Part shown: positions 1 through 8,492 of the stretch, piece by piece
Layout of the letters: each line of letters starts with the position of its first letter
Position numbering within the stretch: the stretch's first letter is position 1
DNA from: Altererythrobacter epoxidivorans
Lineage (GTDB): Bacteria; Pseudomonadota; Alphaproteobacteria; Sphingomonadales; Sphingomonadaceae
Direction: 5' to 3'
NCBI RefSeq assembly: GCF_001281485.1
Contig: NZ_CP012669.1
Coordinates: 2,635,501 to 2,699,500 of the forward strand
DNA: 64,000 nt
Made by a program: the position numbers and the translations under genes
Notes under the pieces: generated by a model
Seen by the model: only the letters and a program-made list of their open reading frames with translations
What the model was told of the DNA's origin: nothing
The model's database searches: none

Positions 1-188
1 TCGTGATCGTCGACGATCTCATCGCAACGGGCGGCACCGCGCTTGCTGCGGCAGAACTGCTGCGCATGGCCGGGGCCTCGGTACAGAATGCCCTTTTCGT
101 GATCGACCTGCCCGACCTTGGCGGGGCAGGGAAATTGCGCGATGCTGGCATCGCGGTCGATTGCCTGATGGAATTCGAGGGCGACTGA
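1..188 (+). CDS. apt: adenine phosphoribosyltransferase, C-terminal part
   Basis: This is the 3' end of a gene cut by the left edge of the window; the reading frame is open from the first bases. The visible 62 residues begin with [10 protein letters not shown], the PRPP-binding motif of type I phosphoribosyltransferases, and continue with the alpha/beta tail typical of Apt. The family enzyme converts adenine and PRPP to AMP and pyrophosphate in purine salvage in the cytoplasm. The motif is shared with other phosphoribosyltransferases; the sequence after it ([11 protein letters not shown], then a [10 protein letters not shown] segment) fits Apt best. The N-terminal half cannot be assessed. Confidence 0.85.
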   Translation, partial: VIVDDLIATGGTALAAAELLRMAGASVQNALFVIDLPDLGGAGKLRDAGIAVDCLMEFEGD

Positions 189-297
189 ACACCTTTGCAC
201 TCGCGGCGGCTATGGGGGCTCCGCTTTGGGCCGGGATATATTTGCGGCAACAGGCATTGTATGGCTGGGCATGAAAACGGGGACGGCTGACTAGTTC

Positions 298-2181
298 ATG
301 GAATCGCAGGCACTTGTAATCGCCACTATCGGCGTATTGGGCATCGGTGCCCAATGGGTCGCGTGGCGCACTGGCTGGCCCGCGATCGTGCTGATGCTGT
401 TCGCAGGCTTCATGGCCGGGCCGGTGCTTGGCTTCATCAACCCTGAAGAATCGTTCGGCGACCTGATGGAGCCGATGATCGGTATCGGCGTTGCGCTGAT
501 CCTGTTCGAAGGCGGGCTCAGCCTCGACCTGCGCGAGTTGCGTCATTCGGGCGATGCCGTCTGGCGTCTTGCAACGGTAGGCGTGCTGATCGGGTGGGCC
601 CTCGGGTCAATGGCCGGGTTCTATATCGCGGGCCTCGTCTGGCCGGTCGCGGTCCTGTTCGGCGGCATCCTGATCGTGACCGGACCGACGGTCGTCCTGC
701 CGCTTTTGCGACAATCGAACGTGCAGACGCGGCCCGCATCGATCCTCAAGTGGGAAGCCATCGTCAACGATCCCACGGGCGCGCTGTGCGCCGTCATCGC
801 CTACGAATATTTCCGCAAGGTCACCGAAAGCCCCGACGCCTCGCTGCTAGAGGTCGTCCCGCCGCTGATCATTGCCGCCGTTCTCGCCGGCCTGATCGGC
901 TATGCCGCGGCCAGGGTCATCGCATTCCTTTTCCCGCGCGGCGCGGTGCCGGAATACCTCAAGGTCCCGGTGCTGTTCATCAGCGTGATCTTCGTCTTCG
1001 TCCTGTCGAACAAGATCGAACACGAGGCCGGTCTCGTTGCCGTGACGGTCATGGGCGTGGCGCTTGCCAATATGGGCGTGACGAGCCTTCGCAGCATCCA
1101 CCCGTTCAAGGAAAACATCGCGGTCCTGCTGGTCTCGGGCATTTTCATTCTGCTATCGGCCAGCCTGCAATGGGACGAGCTGGCCTATCTCCAGACCAGC
1201 TGGCGCCCGCTGGCATTCCTGCTCGCGTTGCTGTTCCTCGTTCGCCCGTTGACGGTCCTTCTCAGCCTGCTCGGATCCTCCGTGCCGTGGAACGAGCGGC
1301 TGTTCATCGCCTGGGTCGCCCCGCGTGGTATCGTTCTGGTGGCTATTTCCGGCCTCTTCGCATTGCGCCTCGGTGATCTCGGCATCGAGGGCGGGCAATT
1401 GCTCATCGGATTGAGCTTTGCCGTCGTCGTAGCGACCGTGGTCGCACACGGCTTCACCATCGACATCGCTGCGCGGCTGCTGGGGATCAAGGGATCATCG
1501 CGCCCCGGCCTGCTGATCGTCGGTTCGACGCCCTGGACCATCGCGCTCGCGAAGGAGATGAAGGCGCTGAAGACGCCTGTCCTCATTGTCGACCCTAGCT
1601 GGCAAAGGCTGGGTGCTGCACGGCGGGAGGGCCTGCCCTTCTATCACGGCGAGATCCTCAACGAGGCGACCGAACACAATCTCGACCTCGCGCCCTATCA
1701 GGTGCTCGTCGCGGCTACCGACAACGAGGCATACAACGCACTGGTCTGCAATGAATTCGCGCACGAGATCGGCCGCGACATGGTCTTCCAGCTAGGCGAA
1801 AACGTCGAGGATGACGATCGCCATGCCCTGCCTCCGTCGATCAGGGGACGCGCCCTGTTCGAAAGCGGTTTCGGCGTGACAGACGTCAACGAGCGCCAGG
1901 CCCGTGGCTGGATCTTCCGCAAGACCAAGCTGAGCGAGGAATTCGACTTCACCGATGCGCAGCAGAAGCTGCCCGAATCCGCTCACATGCTGCTACTGGT
2001 GAGGGCGGGTGGACGCCTGCGCTTCTTCACCCACGCCGCACGCCCCGAACCGCGTCCCGGCGACACCATCATCTCCTTCTCCCCGCCACAGGACCGGTCG
2101 GCCGAAAAGGCCGCTCGCCGCGCCGAAAGAAGCGCGGAGAAGAATTCCGACAAGGGCGGCGAAAAGCCGCAAACGGCATGA
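298..2181 (+). CDS. CPA1-family Na+/H+ antiporter with C-terminal Rossmann-like domain
   Basis: A 627-residue inner-membrane protein. Residues about 1-395 contain a dozen or so hydrophobic segments with the CPA1/NhaP signatures TGPTVV (128-133), KWEAIVNDPTG (151-161, carrying the Asn-Asp pair expected in the ion site) and APRGIVL. From about residue 400 a soluble domain (GLLIVGSTPWT, then a VAATDNEAYNAL stretch) resembles a TrkA-N nucleotide-binding domain, suggesting ligand gating. The last 40 residues are Lys/Glu/Ala-rich and charged. The likely role is exchange of Na+ or K+ for H+; the exact cation cannot be read from sequence. The gene starts at ATG 298 and stands 28 bases before the lipoprotein gene. 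Confidence 0.88.
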   Translation: MESQALVIATIGVLGIGAQWVAWRTGWPAIVLMLFAGFMAGPVLGFINPEESFGDLMEPMIGIGVALILFEGGLSLDLRELRHSGDAVWRLATVGVLIGWALGSMAGFYIAGLVWPVAVLFGGILIVTGPTVVLPLLRQSNVQTRPASILKWEAIVNDPTGALCAVIAYEYFRKVTESPDASLLEVVPPLIIAAVLAGLIGYAAARVIAFLFPRGAVPEYLKVPVLFISVIFVFVLSNKIEHEAGLVAVTVMGVALANMGVTSLRSIHPFKENIAVLLVSGIFILLSASLQWDELAYLQTSWRPLAFLLALLFLVRPLTVLLSLLGSSVPWNERLFIAWVAPRGIVLVAISGLFALRLGDLGIEGGQLLIGLSFAVVVATVVAHGFTIDIAARLLGIKGSSRPGLLIVGSTPWTIALAKEMKALKTPVLIVDPSWQRLGAARREGLPFYHGEILNEATEHNLDLAPYQVLVAATDNEAYNALVCNEFAHEIGRDMVFQLGENVEDDDRHALPPSIRGRALFESGFGVTDVNERQARGWIFRKTKLSEEFDFTDAQQKLPESAHMLLLVRAGGRLRFFTHAARPEPRPGDTIISFSPPQDRSAEKAARRAERSAEKNSDKGGEKPQTA

Positions 2182-2209
2182 CCGTCACGAATATCTCGAG
2201 GCCGCTGAA

Positions 2210-2794
2210 ATGAACAAGACCATCACCGCCATGATCGCCACCGGGACACTGGCACTCGCTGCATGCAGCAATGACGCGCCGGCGCCCGAGCCAACTCCGA
2301 CGCCGACCGGCGGCGAAACGCCGGTCTCGATCCTTCGCCCCGACGTGGAACAGCCGCCCCAGATCGACGAGATGATGAAGCTCGAAACGCGAATCTCGTT
2401 TGCCGATGGCGGCAGCGAGCTGTCGGAAGAGGCGCTGGCCGAACTCGCGACGGTTCGCGAATCTCCGCAGCTTGCCGAAGGTGGTCCGATCGAATTGCGC
2501 GGGCATAGCGACGCCGGTGGCAGCGACGATGCCAATATGCGCGCTTCGACCGCGCGCGCCGAGGCGGTGAAGGAATGGCTGGTCGAAATGGGCGTTGCCG
2601 AAGACCGCATCACGATCATCGCATTCGGGGAGCAGAACCCGGTCGAACCGAACGCGCTTCCCGATGGCTCGCCCAATGAAAAGGGACGTGCTGCCAATCG
2701 CCGTGTGGACGTGACCGTCAGGCTACCGACAAAGGCCGATGCGCAGAAAACGGACAAGACTGCGGCAACTTCGGACAAGGCACAGGCCGACTGA
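2210..2794 (+). CDS. OmpA-family lipoprotein
   Basis: A 194-residue protein starting at ATG 2210; the frame is open further upstream, but this start places a signal peptide with lipobox LALAAC directly at the N-terminus. A Pro/Thr-rich linker (about 24-35) follows. The OmpA C-terminal peptidoglycan-binding domain (about 60-175) shows LRGHSDAGG, the alternating STARAEAVKEWL helix and NRRVDVTV. The protein should be anchored in the outer membrane and bind peptidoglycan (Pal/OmpA-like). The charged Lys/Asp/Ala tail is unremarkable. It follows the antiporter by 28 bases and may be cotranscribed. Confidence 0.87.
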   Translation: MNKTITAMIATGTLALAACSNDAPAPEPTPTPTGGETPVSILRPDVEQPPQIDEMMKLETRISFADGGSELSEEALAELATVRESPQLAEGGPIELRGHSDAGGSDDANMRASTARAEAVKEWLVEMGVAEDRITIIAFGEQNPVEPNALPDGSPNEKGRAANRRVDVTVRLPTKADAQKTDKTAATSDKAQAD

Positions 2795-2868
2795 GCCGCC
2801 GGGCCAACTTCGGTAACTCAAACCAGTTGACGCAGGCGCGCATTCCGTGGCAATTGCGCGCCCCTCGA

Positions 2869-2942
2869 GCGGGTATAGCATAGTGGTAATGCTCTAGCCT
2901 TCCAAGCTAGCTAGAGGGGTTCGATTCCCCTTACCCGCTCCA
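2869..2942 (+). tRNA. tRNA-Gly (anticodon TCC)
   Basis: A complete cloverleaf is readable. The acceptor stem is GCGGGTA (2869-2875) with TACCCGC (2932-2938). The anticodon stem is CTAGC/GCTAG with the seven-base loop CTTCCAA, placing anticodon TCC at 2901-2903. The T arm is AGGGG-TTCGATT-CCCCT. Discriminator T and an encoded CCA end at 2942. The anticodon reads GGA/GGG glycine codons. It stands alone, 74 bases after the OmpA lipoprotein gene. Confidence 0.96.
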
Positions 2943-3201
2943 AGGATTTCCCTCTGAAAACCGCCGCTTGATGCATTGTTGCCGCCCGCGTCCGCTCGCG
3001 CCCGATCACCGCCGCTTGGTTTCATGATTCATAGTGAAGGGAAGGCGGGTGTGCCGGGCGCGCGGTTCTGACCGTCGCACCCGGCGTGACCCGAAAGGCT
3101 TCAGCGAGCCAATCTTGCAGCGGCCAATATCAGCAACCTCTAATCTTGGCTTGTCCCCCAACTGAGGGGGCTTTTGATAAGGGAACCGGCTGGGGTCGCG
3201 C

Positions 3202-3981
3202 TCAGGGATTCCAGCGCGGTCTGTGGGCCGCTTTCTTGCTATGGCGGCCAGGTGCGATCAGGCCCAGTGCAACCGCTTTTACGGCTGCCGCGGTGCGGTC
3301 GGAAACACCCAGTTTGGCAAAGATCCGCTTCACGTAACTGTCGACCGAATATTTCGAGATGCCGAGAATGTCGGCTATCACGGCATTGCTCTTTCCTTCG
3401 CCGATCCAGCGAATGACATCGAGTTCGCGCTGCGAGAGATCAGGGAGCTGCGCGCCGAACGATCCGACCAGCGCGCAGTACCGCTGGAAGCAGAGCTGGG
3501 CGGCAACCGAAACCTTGCGCACGACCGCCTCGTCGATGGCTTCGGGATTTTCGGGCAGGCCGATCCCGACAAAGCCCGAACGCGCGTTGGGGGCGGTGCA
3601 ATGGACCGCAATCCCTTCGCCCATACCGTGATCCGCCATGCGATCGAGGTAGTCCCTTTCGCCCTTGCTCAGCTTGGCAAGGCGTGGGGCATCGGACCAT
3701 TTGAAGCTTACGTTCCGATCCAGTGCGATACCGGGAAGCGGGTCGTGATCGCGGTCCTCGGCATTGTACTGCTTCTCCCAATCCTTGGGGAAACCGACGT
3801 TCCATAACACCCTGCCGACGCGTTTGTCGGCCACGACGGGGGCCAGGAAATAGACCGCGCCGAAATCGATCGCTTCGAGAATTTTGTGAATGGCACGCCT
3901 GAAGGAAACTACGCTGTCGGCTTCCGCAGCGAGCGCCAGTGCATCCCAGTAGTCGATCGTTTCTTCGTCCATGCCCACCAT
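3202..3981 (-). CDS. LuxR-type autoinducer-binding transcriptional regulator
   Basis: A 259-residue protein with an N-terminal autoinducer-binding domain (about 15-165) and a C-terminal LuxR/FixJ helix-turn-helix (about 180-243: LSQRELDVIRWIGEGKSN, then VKRIFAKLGV). Residues that contact acyl-homoserine lactones in TraR/LuxR have counterparts: W68, Y72, D80-P81, W95 and G119/G121. It therefore probably binds a homoserine-lactone-like ligand. No luxI-type synthase lies in the window, so it may be a LuxR solo or have its synthase elsewhere. Starts at 3981 and 3972 are both possible. It follows panC on the same strand by 63 bases. Confidence 0.88.
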   Translation of the reverse strand: MVGMDEETIDYWDALALAAEADSVVSFRRAIHKILEAIDFGAVYFLAPVVADKRVGRVLWNVGFPKDWEKQYNAEDRDHDPLPGIALDRNVSFKWSDAPRLAKLSKGERDYLDRMADHGMGEGIAVHCTAPNARSGFVGIGLPENPEAIDEAVVRKVSVAAQLCFQRYCALVGSFGAQLPDLSQRELDVIRWIGEGKSNAVIADILGISKYSVDSYVKRIFAKLGVSDRTAAAVKAVALGLIAPGRHSKKAAHRPRWNP

Positions 3982-4044
3982 ATGGCTGCGTTCGATCGTC
4001 GCCCCACCATAGGCGCAACGACGGTTTCCGCCAAATCGGGCAAT

Positions 4045-4908
4045 TTAAGCTGTAGGCGCTACCGCGAGGTTATCGATCAGGCGAGTGCCGCCAATCCGCG
4101 CCGCCACGAGCAGGCGTGCAGGTTTTTCTCCAAGTGTTTCAATGGGTTCTAGAGACATGGCGTCTGCAAGATCTGCGTAATCGACCCGCTCGAAGCCGGC
4201 GCCGAGCAGTTCGTCTTCCAGTGCTGCCAGAGTGCGCGTGACGTTCTGCCCGTCTTCGAATCGGGCGACTGCTTCCTGCATCGCCTGCGGCAAAGTGGCA
4301 GCGCGTTCGCGATTCTCGGCGGAGAGGTAACGGTTGCGGCTCGACATCGCGAGCCCGTCAGCTTCGCGCACGGTGGGGACACCGACGATGGCATCGACAT
4401 GGGGCCTGACGAGGTCGAGGTCGCGCGCCATGGTGCGGATTACGGCCAGCTGCTGGTAATCCTTTTCGCCGAAGAACGCCTTGTCAGGCATGACCTGGTT
4501 GAACAGCTTGCACACCACAGTCGCGACACCATCGAAATGGCCGGGGCGCGAAGCACCGCAGAAATGTGCGCTGACCCCTTCGACCGATATGCTCGTGGCA
4601 AATCCCTGCGGGTACATGGCGTCCACCGTCGGGGCCCAGAGCAGTGAAACGCCTTCCGCCTCCAGCATGGCGGAATCTTCTGCCAGTTGCCGCGGATAGG
4701 CGTCGAGATCCTCGTTCGGGCCGAACTGCGTCGGGTTGACGAAGATCGAGGCAACGACATGATCGCACGCCTTCTTCGCCTCGCGCACCAGCGTCAGGTG
4801 CCCTTCGTGGAGCGCGCCCATCGTCGGCACCAGGCCGATTGTCGCGCCCTCGTTGCGCAACGCGGCTAACTCTTTTCTCAACATTTCGAGTGTGCTGGCT
4901 GTTTGCAC
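4045..4908 (-). CDS. panC: pantoate--beta-alanine ligase
   Basis: A 287-residue cytoplasmic enzyme that condenses pantoate and beta-alanine with ATP in pantothenate/CoA synthesis. Family signatures are all present: PTMGALHEGHL (28-38, HIGH-like ATP site), FVNPTQFGPNEDL, the FFGEKDYQQL loop (GEKD) and MSSRNRYLS (KMSKS-like). Length is normal for PanC. Start ATG 4908 is divergent from mipZ, leaving about 83 bases for two promoters. No panB or panD is adjacent. Confidence 0.95.
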   Translation of the reverse strand: MQTASTLEMLRKELAALRNEGATIGLVPTMGALHEGHLTLVREAKKACDHVVASIFVNPTQFGPNEDLDAYPRQLAEDSAMLEAEGVSLLWAPTVDAMYPQGFATSISVEGVSAHFCGASRPGHFDGVATVVCKLFNQVMPDKAFFGEKDYQQLAVIRTMARDLDLVRPHVDAIVGVPTVREADGLAMSSRNRYLSAENRERAATLPQAMQEAVARFEDGQNVTRTLAALEDELLGAGFERVDYADLADAMSLEPIETLGEKPARLLVAARIGGTRLIDNLAVAPTA

Positions 4909-4991
4909 GGCATGCGCCCCTTGGATACAATCTGCCGCACTCCTAGCTCGCGAATGACGGGCGTTACAAGTTATTGGAAAGCCGGATCACC

Positions 4992-5801
4992 GTGTCGCAA
5001 AGCCGCCCCCACCGCATCGTATTCGCCAATGAAAAGGGCGGGACCGGAAAATCGACCACTGCGGTCCATGTCGCGGTGGCGCTCGCCTACAAGGGTGCGC
5101 GGGTTGCGGCGATCGACCTCGATCCGCGTCAACGCACCTTCGCTCGCTATCTCGAGAACCGTGCTGAAACGGCGGCGCGCCGCGGTATCGACCTGCCTTC
5201 GGCGAATTTCGCGGTTTACGAAGGCGATGTTGCGGGGCTGGAAGAACTTACAGCGAAACTGGGCGAGAACGCCGATTTCATCATCTACGACACGCCCGGC
5301 CGCGATGACGAACTGGCCCGTCACGCCGCGACCGAGGCGGATACGCTGGTCACGCCGATGAACGACAGCTTCGTCGATTTCGACCTCATCGGCCAGGTCG
5401 AGGGCGAAACCTTCAAGGTAAAGCGGCTCAGCTTCTATGCCGAACTGATCTGGGAAGCGCGGATGAAGCGCAGCCGGGCGACGATCGAGCAGCAACGGCG
5501 GGAAATGGACTGGGTCGTCGTGCGCAACCGCACCGGCCACGTCGAAGCGCGCAACATGACACGCATCGAGCAGGCGCTTCGCGAATTGTCGAAGCGCGTG
5601 GGTTTCCGTGTGGCGCAGGGCCTGTCGGAACGCGTGATCTACCGCGAACTGTTTCCTTCGGGCCTGACCCTGCTCGACAAGGGGCACCTGGGCGAACTCG
5701 GCACCAGCCACCTGGTTGCGCGGCAAGAGCTGCGGCAATTGCTCCAGTCGCTCAACCTGCCGGCAATTGCGGGCGCGCAAGCGCAGCTGGAACTCGCCTG
5801 A
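4992..5801 (+). CDS. mipZ: division-plane positioning ATPase MipZ
   Basis: A ParA/MinD-type P-loop ATPase. The deviant Walker A motif EKGGTGKSTTA lies near the N-terminus after RIVFANEK, followed by IDLDPRQRTFARYLENR and the switch-like YDTPGRDDELARHA, all characteristic of alphaproteobacterial MipZ. In Caulobacter MipZ binds ParB at the poles and forms a gradient that restricts FtsZ to midcell. GTG 4992 gives a protein of 269 residues beginning just before the first beta strand; an upstream TTG at 4974 would add six residues. The J-domain gene follows after 3 bases, suggesting cotranscription. Confidence 0.92.
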   Translation: MSQSRPHRIVFANEKGGTGKSTTAVHVAVALAYKGARVAAIDLDPRQRTFARYLENRAETAARRGIDLPSANFAVYEGDVAGLEELTAKLGENADFIIYDTPGRDDELARHAATEADTLVTPMNDSFVDFDLIGQVEGETFKVKRLSFYAELIWEARMKRSRATIEQQRREMDWVVVRNRTGHVEARNMTRIEQALRELSKRVGFRVAQGLSERVIYRELFPSGLTLLDKGHLGELGTSHLVARQELRQLLQSLNLPAIAGAQAQLELA

Positions 5802-5804
5802 CGC

Positions 5805-6092
5805 ATGACGCGCCTGCTGATCCTGCTCGCGGTCGTTTCGCTGGGCGTGAAGCTCGTCTTCGGGCGGTGGCCGTGGGAATATCTCCAGACGAATTCGACC
5901 CGCAGCCAGGCGCTGTTTCGCGCGCGCAAGCTGCTGGGTGTCCGTAACGGTGCCACCCATGGCGAGATCATGGACGCGCACAAGCGGTTGATCGCAATGG
6001 TGCATCCCGACCGCGGCGGCTCCAGCGCGCAGGTGCACGAAGCGAACGCGGCGCGTGACCTGCTGCTGGATGAACTTCCGGAACAGAACTGA
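5805..6092 (+). CDS. short membrane-anchored J-domain protein
   Basis: A 95-residue protein with one N-terminal hydrophobic helix (LLILLAVVSLGVKLVF, residues 4-19) and a J-domain (about 35-93). The domain shows ARKLLGV, HKRLIAMVHPDRGGS with the invariant HPD, and ARDLLLDEL. This matches the Pam18/TIM14-like arrangement of one transmembrane helix followed by a J-domain. Such proteins recruit and stimulate an Hsp70 at a membrane; the partner here is not evident. The start lies 3 bases after the mipZ stop. Confidence 0.85.
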   Translation: MTRLLILLAVVSLGVKLVFGRWPWEYLQTNSTRSQALFRARKLLGVRNGATHGEIMDAHKRLIAMVHPDRGGSSAQVHEANAARDLLLDELPEQN

Positions 6093-6180
6093 CACAATTG
6101 ACCTTCACATCGGGTGCACGGCAGGCCACTAAAGGCCTGTTCCCCGGCCAATCGGCGCGATCAGAGGTTCCCCGCAGTCA

Positions 6181-7596
6181 ATGAAGCATCAATTCGATTC
6201 CACCGTCCTACGCGAATACGACATTCGCGGCATCATCGGCGAAACCCTGGGGCCTGACGATGCGCGCGCCATCGGTCGCAGCTTTGCCACCTTGCTGCGC
6301 CGGGCCGGGGGTTCGAAAGTCGCCGTCGGCTATGACGGGCGGGTCAGCTCTCCGATGCTCGAACATGCCCTGGTCGAAGGACTGACCGCGAGCGGCTGCG
6401 ACGTCGTGCGCGTGGGCATGGGGCCGACCCCGATGCTGTATTACGCAGAGGCGTCAGCCGAAGATGTGCATGGCGGCATTCAGATAACTGGCAGCCACAA
6501 TCCCGCCAATTACAACGGCTTCAAGATGGTATTTCAGGGGCGCCCCTTCTTCGGGGAAGACATCCAGACCATCGGGACAATGTCCGCTGCCGGCGACTGG
6601 AGCGATGGCACCGGCGATGTCGAAAGCCGCGACATCCTGGGCGAGTATGTCGAGCGCCTGCTCGAAGGACTGGCCGGGATCGATGCCGATGCCCTCGTCA
6701 GCCTTCGTGTCGGCTGGGACGCCGGCAATGGCGCTGCCGGGCCTGCACTCGAAGCGCTCGCTGCCCGCCTGCCGGGCGAGCACCACCTTCTCTACACCGA
6801 AGTCGACGGTAATTTTCCCAATCATCATCCTGATCCTACTGTCGAGGCCAACCTTGCCGATCTGAAGGCTCTCGTCGCGGACAAGCAGCTCGATTTCGGA
6901 GTGGCTTTCGACGGGGACGGCGACAGGATCGGCGCGATCGACGGCGAAGGGCGCGTGATCTGGGGCGATCAATTGCTGATGATCTATGCCGAAGACCTGC
7001 TCAGAACCCGCAAGGATGCGACGATCATCGCCGACGTAAAGGCCAGCCGGGCTCTTTTCGACCATGTGAGCGCATGCGGCGGGAAGCCGCTGATGTGGAA
7101 GACCGGCCACTCGCTGATTAAGTCCAAAATGAAAGAAACAGGTTCACCGCTCGCTGGCGAAATGAGTGGGCACGTGTTTTTCGCCGACACCTATTACGGT
7201 TTCGACGATGCGCTTTACGCCGGTGTCAGGCTGATCGCGGCCTCGGCCAGGCTGGGCAAGTCGGTGACGCAGCTGCGCGGCGACATGCCCGACATGCTGA
7301 ACACCCCCGAAATGCGTTTCCAGGTCGATGAAAGCCGCAAGTTCGCCGCGATCGACGAGGTTAGCGCAAGGCTCGCCGATAATCCGGGGCCGGGTGTCGA
7401 GGATGTCAACGCAACCGATGGCGTTCGCGTGACGACTGCGGACGGCTGGTGGCTGCTGCGCGCCTCCAACACGCAGGATGTGCTGGTCGCGCGCGCTGAA
7501 AGTGACACGAAGGACGGTCTCGATCGCCTGATGGCGCAGATCGACGAACAATTGGCGCTATCGGGCCTCGAGCGGGGCGAAAGCGTCGGACACTGA
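6181..7596 (+). CDS. phosphoglucomutase/phosphomannomutase
   Basis: A 471-residue alpha-D-phosphohexomutase interconverting mannose- or glucose-6-phosphate and the 1-phosphates, feeding nucleotide-sugar and exopolysaccharide synthesis. Domain landmarks occur in order: YDIRGIIG (13-20), the active-site phosphoserine loop ITGSHNPANYNGFK (Ser105), the Mg2+ loop FDGDGDRIG, the sugar-binding GEMSGHVFF loop and the phosphate-binding RASNTQDVLVAR. Length and motifs fit the bifunctional PGM/PMM (AlgC/PgmG) group; relative substrate preference cannot be decided. It starts at ATG 6181, 88 bases after the J-domain gene. Confidence 0.92.
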   Translation: MKHQFDSTVLREYDIRGIIGETLGPDDARAIGRSFATLLRRAGGSKVAVGYDGRVSSPMLEHALVEGLTASGCDVVRVGMGPTPMLYYAEASAEDVHGGIQITGSHNPANYNGFKMVFQGRPFFGEDIQTIGTMSAAGDWSDGTGDVESRDILGEYVERLLEGLAGIDADALVSLRVGWDAGNGAAGPALEALAARLPGEHHLLYTEVDGNFPNHHPDPTVEANLADLKALVADKQLDFGVAFDGDGDRIGAIDGEGRVIWGDQLLMIYAEDLLRTRKDATIIADVKASRALFDHVSACGGKPLMWKTGHSLIKSKMKETGSPLAGEMSGHVFFADTYYGFDDALYAGVRLIAASARLGKSVTQLRGDMPDMLNTPEMRFQVDESRKFAAIDEVSARLADNPGPGVEDVNATDGVRVTTADGWWLLRASNTQDVLVARAESDTKDGLDRLMAQIDEQLALSGLERGESVGH

Positions 7597-7613
7597 GCAA
7601 TCGGGAGCTGGTG

Positions 7614-8429
7614 ATGAAGTTTATTTCCAAGGGTCTTCTGGCAGCAGGCGCTGCCTTTTCGCTGGCTGCAACGCCGGTCGCCGCGCAGGAAAGCGCCATG
7701 CCGGACGATGACGTGATGCAGGCGATGCGTTCCATGTTCCCGGTCGAGCCGTTGACCGCCGAACAAGAGGCGCGTCTGCCGATCGCCCGGGGCATTGTCG
7801 CAAAGATGATCCCCGAAGGCACGCTGGGCGACATGATGGGGTCGATGTTCGACAAGATGATGGGCCCGATCATGGAGCTTGCTTCTTCCAATCCGGAGGC
7901 TGACGTCGCCCGCCAGCTCGGCCTCGATCCTTCGGAACTGGAACTGACCGAGGAGCAGGCGGCGGAACTCGCCGGAATTCTCGATCCAGCATGGCGCGAG
8001 CGCAATGCCGTCATGGGCAAGCTGATGCCCGAAATGATGAAGGACATGATGACGCGCATGGAGCCGACCATGCGCAAGGCGATGAGCGAAGCCTATGCCA
8101 TCCATTTTAACGCGAACGAATTGGCGGACATCGACGCGTTCTTCTCTACCCCGTCGGGCCTGAGCTTCGCTCGCAAGAGCTTCTCCATGTCGAGCGATCC
8201 GCGGATCCTAGGCGCCAGCATGGAAGCCCTGCCTTCCATGTTCGAGTCAATCGGAGAGATGGAGGCCAAGATGACCGCTGCCACCGCAGACCTGCCGGCC
8301 CCGCGCCGCTGGGGCGATCTGACAGCGTCGCAGAAATCGCGGATTTCCGCGCTTACCGGTCTCGACCAGGACGAGGTCGAGGCGAACATGGAATTCGTCG
8401 ACGCGATGAAGGAAGCGGGTGACGAGTGA
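7614..8429 (+). CDS. secreted DUF2059-like protein
   Basis: A 271-residue protein with a clear Sec signal peptide (hydrophobic core AAGAAFSLAATPVAA, cut near AQES). The remainder is helical and rich in Met and Glu. The segment ADIDAFFSTPSGLSFARKS (about 178-196) is the hallmark of DUF2059, proteins of unknown function usually found in the periplasm. ATG 7614 is preferred over GTG 7611 because GGAG at 7603-7606 is better spaced. It lies 17 bases after the PGM/PMM stop and is probably in the same transcript. Confidence 0.75.
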   Translation: MKFISKGLLAAGAAFSLAATPVAAQESAMPDDDVMQAMRSMFPVEPLTAEQEARLPIARGIVAKMIPEGTLGDMMGSMFDKMMGPIMELASSNPEADVARQLGLDPSELELTEEQAAELAGILDPAWRERNAVMGKLMPEMMKDMMTRMEPTMRKAMSEAYAIHFNANELADIDAFFSTPSGLSFARKSFSMSSDPRILGASMEALPSMFESIGEMEAKMTAATADLPAPRRWGDLTASQKSRISALTGLDQDEVEANMEFVDAMKEAGDE

Positions 8430-8492
8430 CGGGCCTGTTTGCGCGCCGCAGCCGCTAGGGCACCCGAACGCCCTGTCGCGCGTTGAGCCGGC

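Noticed and set aside
3155-3175. CCCCC-AACTGA-GGGGG followed by CTTTT, terminator-like
   Set aside because: The stem is only 5 bp and points rightward where no gene ends; it does not fit the leftward LuxR gene.
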